From positions 1 through 12,067 of the forward strand of contig WFUY01000584.1 in the NCBI GenBank assembly GCA_015484715.1: 12,067 nt of DNA. Direction: 5' to 3'. Below the pieces are notes generated by a model. It was not told where the DNA came from. It worked only from the letters and a program-made list of their open reading frames with translations, and made no database searches. This stretch comes from Thermoflexales bacterium (GTDB taxonomy: Bacteria > Chloroflexota > Anaerolineae > S140-20). Positions 1 through 6,000 of this stretch are shown one piece after another (position 1 is the first letter of the stretch; each line of letters begins with the position of its first letter). The translations under genes and the position numbers were made by a program.

Positions 1-633
1 CCCCTTGCCTCCCAGGCCCACCGGCCATTCCACCGACTTCCCGGCCCCGACCTCCTGCTCCCACGTCGGGCTGACCAGGCTCAGGTAGTGGGTGAACAGG
101 AAGGTGGTCCCGGAGCCGTCGGAGCGGTGGGCCACGACGATCTCCTGGTCGGGCAGGGCCAGGTCCGGGTTCAGCGCCGTCAGCCGGGGGTCGTTCCAGC
201 GGGTGACCCGACCCAGGAAGATGTCGGCCAAGAGGTCGGGCGAGAGCTTCAGCCCCTTGGGAATGGGGTTGCCCTGGGCATCCTGGAGGTTGTAAGCGAC
301 GACCACGCCGCCGGCCACCGTGGGGAAGAGCCGCAGGTCTGGGGCCGCTGCCTTCTCCTCCTCGGTCAGAATCGCGTCCGACGCTCCAAAGTCCACCGTC
401 CTGGCCATGATCTGGCGGATGCCGCCGCCGGAGCCGATGGACTGGTAGTTGAAGCGGACGGTGGGGTCTACCGAGGTGTACTCGTAGAACCAGCGGGAGT
501 AGAGGGGGAAGGGGAAAGTCGCTCCGGCGCCGGTGATCTGGACGGTGTCTGTTGGAGTGGAGGAACCGCCGCCACAAGCGGTCAGGATCAGCGTGAGGAT
601 GAGGATCAGGCCCAGCAGGGGTAGGTTGCGCAT
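1..633 (-). CDS. pstS: Phosphate ABC transporter substrate-binding lipoprotein PstS (3' end missing)
   Basis: This is the N-terminal 211 residues of a periplasmic-type phosphate-binding protein that would deliver inorganic phosphate to the PstCAB importer. The start ATG (633-631) has a good Shine-Dalgarno GGAGG at 639-643. A hydrophobic signal segment (residues 4-18) ends in the lipobox LTAC with the lipidated Cys at 20, so the protein should be membrane anchored. PstS-type ligand-binding motifs follow in the usual order: GAGATFPFPLYSRW (from residue 35), YQSIGSGGG, DFGASDA and RSDGSGTT. Family members are usually about 320-380 residues, so roughly the last third lies beyond the left edge. 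The gene is read leftward and diverges from the leader and opine dehydrogenase on the other strand. pstC, pstA and pstB are expected downstream but cannot be seen. Confidence 0.95.
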   Translation of the reverse strand, partial: MRNLPLLGLILILTLILTACGGGSSTPTDTVQITGAGATFPFPLYSRWFYEYTSVDPTVRFNYQSIGSGGGIRQIMARTVDFGASDAILTEEEKAAAPDLRLFPTVAGGVVVAYNLQDAQGNPIPKGLKLSPDLLADIFLGRVTRWNDPRLTALNPDLALPDQEIVVAHRSDGSGTTFLFTHYLSLVSPTWEQEVGAGKSVEWPVGLGGKG

Positions 634-665
634 ACTTTCCTCCTTTTCAGGTTTGTGCGGTGACC

Positions 666-685
666 TGCTCTCACCATGCTCTCAC
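666..685. promoter_or_regulatory. Two 11-bp-spaced direct repeats at the pstS start site
   Basis: TGCTCTCAC occurs at 666-674 and again at 677-685, one DNA helical turn apart. The repeats lie just downstream of, and touch, the -10 box of the pstS promoter. Tandem 11-bp repeats of the form CTnTCA resemble the layout of PhoB boxes. Here, however, they are read on the strand opposite to pstS and lie over the start site rather than upstream. A response-regulator or repressor operator is plausible; the protein that binds is not known. Confidence 0.35.
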
Positions 686-712
686 TATATCACGTCCCCT
701 ATCCGGTGTCAA
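684..712 (-). promoter_or_regulatory. Sigma70-type promoter for pstS
   Basis: On the minus strand a perfect -35 box TTGACA (712-707) is followed after exactly 17 bp by the -10 box TATAGT (689-684). Transcription would begin near 677, giving an untranslated leader of roughly 45 nt before the pstS ATG at 633. Its agreement with the sigma70 consensus is much better than chance. Confidence 0.75.
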
Positions 713-714
713 CC

Positions 715-736
715 CTCAGGCCGCGGTGATTACCCA
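715..736. repeat. First copy of a CTCAGGCC-N2-GGTGATTACCCA repeat
   Basis: This 22-bp stretch differs from the one at 871-892 only at the two spacer bases. It sits three bases upstream of the -35 box of the pstS promoter, where activators often bind. The second copy is 156 bp away and forms one arm and loop of a long palindrome. The spacing and conservation suggest a protein-binding site or a remnant of a small dispersed repeat. Confidence 0.5.
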
Positions 737-764
737 CAAGTGAGCGAGAGAGTGGTCCGTAGCA

Positions 765-835
765 GGCCATCCACGAACTTCTCACAAATGCACGAATGAG
801 GCGGTCCTTTATTCGTGCCCCATTCGTGGACGGCC
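765..835. repeat. Nested inverted repeats built from CACGAA/TTCGTG
   Basis: The outer arms 765-777 and 823-835 are complementary at 12 of 13 positions. The inner arms GCACGAAT (790-797) and ATTCGTGC (811-818) are perfectly complementary. The hexamer CACGAA thus occurs four times in 57 bp: two forward (772, 791) and two reverse (812, 823). Tandem ATTCGTG-type intergenic repeats are, as far as I recall, seen in many environmental bacterial genomes. A multi-site operator is the alternative. Confidence 0.5.
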
Positions 836-851
836 AGTCTCCCTATCTCCA

Positions 852-898
852 AAGATATGGGGAATCACCGCTCAGGCCCTGGTGATTACCCATATCTT
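852..898. repeat. Long interrupted palindrome containing the second GGTGATTACCCA copy
   Basis: The 18-base arms AAGATATGGGGAATCACC (852-869) and GGTGATTACCCATATCTT (881-898) are complementary at 17 positions, around an 11-base loop (870-880). The loop and right arm carry the CTCAGGCC-N2-GGTGATTACCCA repeat also found at 715-736. There is no T-run after it in either direction, so it is unlikely to be a terminator. It lies 39 bp upstream of the rightward -35 box and could be a regulator site or a cruciform-forming repeat. Confidence 0.6.
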
Positions 899-936
899 GG
901 CGGTCTGCGGTCGTCCAGAGTGGGACCAGAAACCTA

Positions 937-964
937 TTGCTATTCCTGACGTTTGTGGTATAAT
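937..964 (+). promoter_or_regulatory. Rightward sigma70-type promoter
   Basis: A perfect -10 box TATAAT lies at 959-964, preceded by TGTGG that resembles an extended -10. A -35-like TTGCTA (937-942, four of six consensus bases) is 16 bp upstream. The start site would be near 971, leaving a leader of about 500 nt before the opine dehydrogenase ATG at 1474. Confidence 0.6.
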
Positions 965-969
965 TCCGC

Positions 970-1400
970 GCGGGTTTTGCGCTACGGACGGATCAGGATG
1001 CTCCCTGGAACCGAGATGGGGTGGCGAGGGAGCGGCTGACAATAGGAGTGACGGGCAATGTTGGAGAAAGAGGATCCCCTATCTAGGGTTGGGCCGGCCC
1101 AACTGGCGGGCCGGTGGATGTCGGGACCACCGCCGAGATCGAGCCGCCTTCGGACTCGCCCCACGATCTTCTCCCCGCTGATCTTGCCACTGTCTGTCCC
1201 CACGGTTCTGCCCACCGCTCCCCGGTGGGATGTGAAGAGGGCCACTTTTCTCTCCCCTAAGCTTACCCAACGGATTGAGCCCAACCGCCGAGTGCCTCGT
1301 GCGCCGAGGGCTCCCTTTGCTCAGGCTCTGACGGCCAACGCGCAGGGCGAATGAGGCTCTGACGCAGGGTCTGGCCTGCGTCGGGTCCTTTTCCCTTTCC
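970..1400 (+). ncRNA. Candidate structured leader or small RNA between promoter and terminator
   Basis: No convincing protein is encoded in this stretch, yet it is bounded by a good promoter and a terminator-like hairpin. Several paired elements can be drawn: GCTCCCT/AGGGAGC (1000-1006 with 1027-1033), the perfect 16-bp palindrome GTTGGGCCGGCCCAAC (1088-1103), a hairpin at 1140-1158 around CCTT, and CCCACCG/CGGTGGG (1211-1217 with 1223-1229). AGGCTCTGACG is repeated at 1323 and 1354. I could not match it to tmRNA, RNase P RNA, SRP RNA, a cobalamin riboswitch or a T-box by their signature sequences. A cis-acting attenuator of the opine dehydrogenase or an independent RNA of about 400 nt are both possible. 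One weak reading frame (1058-1354) overlaps it. Confidence 0.3.
1361..1400 (+). terminator. Terminator-like hairpin upstream of the opine dehydrogenase
   Basis: The arms GACGCAGG (1361-1368) and CCTGCGTC (1375-1382) pair perfectly around a 6-base loop and are followed by a pyrimidine run rich in T (1386-1400). The hairpin ends about 75 bp before the start codon at 1474, as expected for a transcription attenuator in a leader or the end of a separate RNA. A competing partner exists upstream: CGCAGG at 1341-1346 could pair with CCTGCG of the right arm. Confidence 0.5.
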
Positions 1401-1473
1401 AGGCCGACCTGTGAACCGTTGCGCGTTGCCGATGAGGGCGTTGTGGTCATGTTTCATCGAGGAGGTGAGGACG

Positions 1474-2778
1474 ATGCGAGGATCAAGGGAAACCGAGACG
1501 CCATATCGTGAGGCCGTGCCCCAGACCTGGTCCACCGGTCCTGGGGACGAGGACCTGCAGGTCACCATCTGCGGGGGGGGCAATGCCGCCCATCTGCTGG
1601 CCGGCTTGCTCTCCACCCGTCCGGGACTGCGGGTCAACGTTTACGCCCCCTACGGCGATGAGGCCCAGCGGATGCGCCAGGGCATCGCCCGTCGTGGGGG
1701 GATCGTCGTGGTTGCCGCCGAGGAGCGGTGGGTGGGACGTCCCCACCGGGTCAGTGCCGATCCGTCTCAGGTGGTGCCCGGTTCGGGGTTGGTGATGCTG
1801 GCGCTGCCTGCCTTCGCCCACGAGATCGTCCTGCGCGACATCGCACCCTACCTGGACGAGGGGGCCTGGGTGGGCGCCCTTCCCGCTCGGGGCGGCTTCG
1901 ATTGGTGCGCCTTTGACGTCCTGGGGGAGAAAGGGAGTGCGCTGATCCTCTTTGGCTTGCAGACACTGCCCTGGGCTTGCCGCCTCCGCACCTACGGCGA
2001 GGAGGTGGCGCTCCTGGGGACGAAGAAGCGGGTGGACCTGGCCACTTGGCCGCCCCACTATGCCGGCAAGGTGGCCCGTCGGCTGAGCGACCTCCTGGGG
2101 GTGCGCCTGCAGCCCATCCCCAACTTCCTGAGCATCACGCTGGCCAACACCGGGCAACTGATCCACCCCGGTGTGATGTACGGGATGTTCCGGAATTGGG
2201 ATGGTCACCCCTACGCCAAGGCCCCCCTCTTCTACCAGGCCGTGGACGGCCCCACTGCCCAGATCCTGCAGCGGTTGAGCGACGAGGTCCAGACCCTGCG
2301 GGAGGTGCTGGAGCACCGCTTCCCCCATCTGGACCTCTCGGCGGTGCGCCCCTTGGACGAGTGGCTGCGGGAGTCGTACCGGGACACCATCACCGATCCC
2401 TCGACGCTCCAGAGCTGCCTGGTCACCAACCGCAGCTACGCCGGCCTCAACGTCCCGATGCGCCGCGCCGATGACGGGCTGGTGCCGGACTTCCGGGCCC
2501 GCTACCTCTCGGAGGACGTGCCCTACGGCCTGGTCGTCACCCGGGGCATCGCCGAACTGGCCGGCGTCGCCACGCCCACGATGGACCAGGTGATCGGCTG
2601 GGCCCAAGCCCGTCTTGCCCGGGAGTACCTGGTCAACGGCCACCTGCAGGGGCGGGACCTGGGGGCTTCCCGTGCGCCCCAGCGCTACCATCTGGAGACG
2701 CTGGAGGCGGTGGTCAAGGGTCAGGAAGAGGTGCCCTCTTACGTCCTCCCGGCGGCCCGGGTGCCGGTTCAAGCCTGA
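1474..2778 (+). CDS. NAD(P)-dependent opine dehydrogenase (octopine/nopaline dehydrogenase family)
   Basis: This 434-residue cytosolic enzyme should catalyse reversible reductive condensation of an amino acid with a 2-oxo acid, using NAD(P)H. The N-terminal Rossmann domain begins near residue 28 with the nucleotide-binding loop GGGNAAH (34-40). The octopine-dehydrogenase domain follows, with LANTGQLIHPG containing the likely catalytic His231, then GVMYGMFRNWDG and the C-terminal signature DVPYGLVVTRGIAELAGVAT. I chose ATG 1474 over the upstream in-frame GTG at 1411 because GAGGAGGTGAGG lies just before it and homology begins well after it. The first 27 residues look unstructured. A strong hairpin follows the stop, and the B12-mutase fusion gene starts 262 bp downstream on the same strand. 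The family call is firm; the opine is unknown, and other family members act in metallophore synthesis or amino-acid catabolism. Confidence 0.85.
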   Translation: MRGSRETETPYREAVPQTWSTGPGDEDLQVTICGGGNAAHLLAGLLSTRPGLRVNVYAPYGDEAQRMRQGIARRGGIVVVAAEERWVGRPHRVSADPSQVVPGSGLVMLALPAFAHEIVLRDIAPYLDEGAWVGALPARGGFDWCAFDVLGEKGSALILFGLQTLPWACRLRTYGEEVALLGTKKRVDLATWPPHYAGKVARRLSDLLGVRLQPIPNFLSITLANTGQLIHPGVMYGMFRNWDGHPYAKAPLFYQAVDGPTAQILQRLSDEVQTLREVLEHRFPHLDLSAVRPLDEWLRESYRDTITDPSTLQSCLVTNRSYAGLNVPMRRADDGLVPDFRARYLSEDVPYGLVVTRGIAELAGVATPTMDQVIGWAQARLAREYLVNGHLQGRDLGASRAPQRYHLETLEAVVKGQEEVPSYVLPAARVPVQA

Positions 2779-2814
2779 CGGGCGCCAAGGGGAGACGGGC
2801 CAGCGCTGGAGGCC

Positions 2815-2857
2815 CGGGGAGGGGCGCCGACCGTGCCCCTCCCCGATAACTTTTGTT
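2815..2857 (+). terminator. Hairpin terminator after the opine dehydrogenase
   Basis: An 11-bp perfect G/C-rich stem (2815-2825 with 2835-2845) with a 9-base loop is followed by ATAACTTTTGTT. It starts 37 bp after the opine dehydrogenase stop codon. It would end or reduce transcription before the mutase gene, so that gene may have its own promoter or be expressed at a lower level. Confidence 0.6.
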
Positions 2858-2870
2858 AGGCGAAGTAACG

Positions 2871-2976
2871 GTTCACCCTCCCGCAGGTTAGGCGTGTTTC
2901 CGACGCGAAACCGTAGGTCAAATAGCCCATCGGGGCTGAGAGCGCCCTCGACCGGTGACCTGCGGGAGGGTAGGCT
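2871..2976 (+). repeat. 106-bp terminal-inverted-repeat element, copy 1
   Basis: The element has 14-bp perfect terminal inverted repeats, ACCCTCCCGCAGGT near the left end and ACCTGCGGGAGGGT near the right end. It is 97/106 identical to the inverted copy at 7845-7950. Inside are small hairpins: GTTTC/GAAAC, and AGCCC-ATCG-GGGCT, which is perfect in this copy. It fills most of the space between the opine dehydrogenase terminator and the mutase ATG, ending 64 bp before that ATG. No reading frame of note is inside. It may be a MITE-like non-autonomous element, a REP-type repeat, or a repeated structured RNA leader, since both copies face their downstream gene the same way. Confidence 0.75.
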
Positions 2977-3040
2977 GAATAGATACGGCGCGAATTGGCT
3001 TCTTGTGCCTTGCAACTTGCAACCAAAACGAGGTAGGACG

Positions 3041-6000
3041 ATGACGAAGGACAACGGACGACCCAAGGAAGCAGCAGCAGCCGAGGATAAGCCTCCAGAA
3101 CCCGGACGGAAGCGGCGGGTGATGGTAGGGGCCATCGGCAAGTGCGTGCACAACCTGGGCGTGGAAACCTTTGCCGACTGGATGGAGGACCAGGGGCTGG
3201 ACTACGTCTCCGTCAAGCTGGGGCCGGCCGTTCCCATCCGGGAGGTGATCAACAAGATTCGGGAGGCCCGGCCCGAGGTGGTGGGCGTCTCGATGCGCCT
3301 GGGCGACCTGCACGTGGACCGACTGATCGGAGAGTTCATCGAGCTGGCGACCCGGTACGGTCTGCACCCCCGCGATAGCGGCATCCGCTACGCCTTCGGC
3401 GGGCTGCGGCCGGCGGCCAACGTGGTGCGGGCGATGACGGGGTTGCCTCTGGAGCCGGATCGCTTCACCCGCGAGGAGGAGCAGCATTACGACCTGGAGG
3501 CGCTGGCCGAGGCCTACCGGGACCGGACCTCCTTCCAAGGCTTCTTCGAACTGGTGGCCGATGATTTCATCACGATGGAAGAGCTGGAGCGCTTCGCCCA
3601 CGGGCTGCCGCCGGCCCACCAGGAGGGGCCGATGGCCTGGTCCGACAGCCTGGTCGAGCGCATCCGGCAGGTGCAGGAGCGGGAGAGCCGACCCGCCATC
3701 CGAGCCCACATCGGCATCGCCGCCGAGACGATCGAGCCCACCGTCGAGGCTGTCCAGAAGCTGGCCGACGCCGGCGTGCTGGAGATCGTCTCCCTGGCTC
3801 CCGACCAGACCTCCCAGGAGCTCCTGGCCAAGTTCATCCGGGGCGAGGAGGACCCAGACCGCTACCTGGCCGGCCAGGGTGGGGCCCCCATCCGCAGTGT
3901 CGAGGACCTGAAGCGGCTGAAGGCGGCCACCCGGCGGGGCAATCACCCCCTCACCCGCATCTACACGGGCACCGACGAACTGCTGGAGCTGGCCAAGCTG
4001 TGGGAAGAGCACCTCAACATCGCTTTCCCGGCGGTGCCCATCTTCTTCTACAACGAACTGGACGGGCGGGGACCGCTCAGCATCCGGGACGCCTTCGACG
4101 AGCACTTCCGCGTCATCGAGTGGTGGGCTCAGCAGGGCAAACCCCTGGAGATCAACGATCCCCACCAGTGGGGGCTCCGCTACGCCAGCGACGACATGCA
4201 GGTCGCCGACCACGTCCTCTGCGCCGTGATCGCCCTGAAGAAAGGGATCCGCCACTACGTGATGCAGATGATGTTCGAACTGCCCCCGACCATCTCCGCC
4301 TTGGACGATCTGGCGAAGATGAAGGCAGCCTACGAGTTGATCGAGCCCCTGACCCGCCACTTCGACTTCCACATCATCCGGCAGACCCGCTCCGGCCTGC
4401 CCAGCTTTCCCCCCAACCTGAACCAGGCCAAAGGCCACCTCGCCTTCGGCGTCTACACCCAGCTCTACATGGAGCCCGACATCCTCCACGTCGTCACCTA
4501 CTCGGAGGCCCACCATGAGGCGACGGCCGAGGACATCATCGAGGCCTGCGAGATCGTCCACCAGGTCTGCTGGGACTTCGCCAAAGGGGCCGTGCCCGAC
4601 ATCTGGGCCGATCCGGTCCTGAAAGCTCGCAAGCGGGAACTAAAGGAAGGGGCGATGTACAATCTGCTCCACGGAGCCATCCTGGGCGGTTACGTCGGCC
4701 CCATCACGCCGGAGACCTTTTGGGCCTGGGCCCGGGAGCCGGAGGAGGACCCGGAGCGGAACTTCGGGACGATGCTTCTCAGCTTCATAGACGAGGCCAA
4801 CTACCTGACGGGCACCTGCGGCCTCATCGCCGCCGATACGCTGGACCTGGGGCTCCAGATCGGCCTCTACCAGGGGCCGCACATCACCGTGGTGGACCGA
4901 CGCTACGAGCTGGCGGGGGCCTGCCGCACCAAGGTGGTGGATGGGATGTGTCGCATCGAGGCTTGGAACGGCATCCCGGTGGGCAGCGAGTTCGAGCGGG
5001 TGGACCTGGTGCGCCAGCACTTCCCCTGGTACTTCGACCGGGAGATCAGCCACGCCGAACACGTCAGTTTCATCGCCGACGACGCCGAGGTGGAGCGGCT
5101 GGACGAGGAGACGGTGGCCCAGTTCCGTAGAGGGATCGGCGTCACCGGGCTGGCCGACGAGCGGGTCCTGGTGGTGGATTTTGGAAGCACCTTCACCAAG
5201 ATCGGCCTCTTTGACACCCGGCAGGAGACCTTCGAGTTGCGCTACGTGCCCACCACCGTGGAGGACATCCGCATCGGGCTGGCCCACGGGCTGGGGGTGC
5301 TGGAGGCATGTCGGGAGCGGGGCGACTGGAAGCCGCTGGCCCAGAAGATGGACGAGTTCGCGGTGCGGCTCCCCTGCTCCAGCGCCAAGGGAGGGCTCAA
5401 GGTCGCCACCGTGGCCTTGGTCAAAGAGGAGTCCGGCTTCGCCGCCGAGCTGGCAGCCCTGACGGCGGGGGCCAAGCTGGTGGGCAGCTACGAGGGGCCG
5501 TTGACGCCGGAGCAGGCCCGGGCCATCTACGAGGTGGACCAGCCGGAGATCATCCTGCTGGCCGGCGGCACCGACCAGGGGGGCGACGCCGAGACCCAAC
5601 TCCACAACGCCCGGATGCTGGCGGAGGCGGCCCGCTACGCCACCTACACCGACTACGGCGTGCCGGTGGTCTACGCCGGCAACCAGGACGTGCGCGGACA
5701 GGTGGAGCGCATCTTCCGCGCCCACGGTGTGGACGTCCGCGTGACGCCCAACGTGATGCCGGAGATCAACGAGTTCCACATTGAGGCGGTCAACGAGGCC
5801 CTGCGGGAGCTCTTCCAGACGGTGATCATCCGGGCCAAGGGGTTCGATGTCGTCGAGGCCTATATGGATGCTCCCTTCATCCCCACCCCTCGGGCGGCCT
5901 TCCTGGGGATCAACCTGCTGGCCCAAGGGTATGGCAGCGAGGAAGGGTTGGGCAACATCCTGGCCCTGGACATCGGCGGCGCGACGACGGACTTCTACTC

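Noticed and set aside
1186..1192. GCCACTG, a sequence found in cobalamin riboswitches, upstream of a locus with a B12 enzyme
   Set aside because: The other conserved riboswitch blocks and the B12 box were not found around it, so a single heptamer is not enough.
1058..1354. 98-codon plus-strand frame in the leader, with AGGAGTG upstream of its ATG and a stop just before the terminator
   Set aside because: Its placement between promoter and terminator is suggestive. However, the Pro/Arg-rich product resembles nothing and its third-position G+C is clearly lower than in the neighbouring genes. It was left as a possibility within the structured leader.
1411..1473. Upstream GTG start for the opine dehydrogenase
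   Set aside because: It would begin close behind the terminator hairpin and lacks a clear Shine-Dalgarno, whereas ATG 1474 has one.
2615..3040. N-terminal extension of the mutase fusion into the previous gene
   Set aside because: The extra 142 residues come from an alternative frame of the opine dehydrogenase and from the repeat element; ATG 3041 has a proper ribosome-binding site.
1483..3153. Long open frame on the minus strand (556 codons) opposite the opine dehydrogenase
   Set aside because: It is antisense to a gene with clear family motifs, is low-complexity and rich in Gly/Pro/His/Gln, and crosses the 106-bp repeat. GC-rich codon bias opens such frames.
2918..4561. 547-codon minus-strand frame over the 5' part of the mutase fusion
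   Set aside because: Antisense shadow of a strongly supported gene; no recognisable domain.
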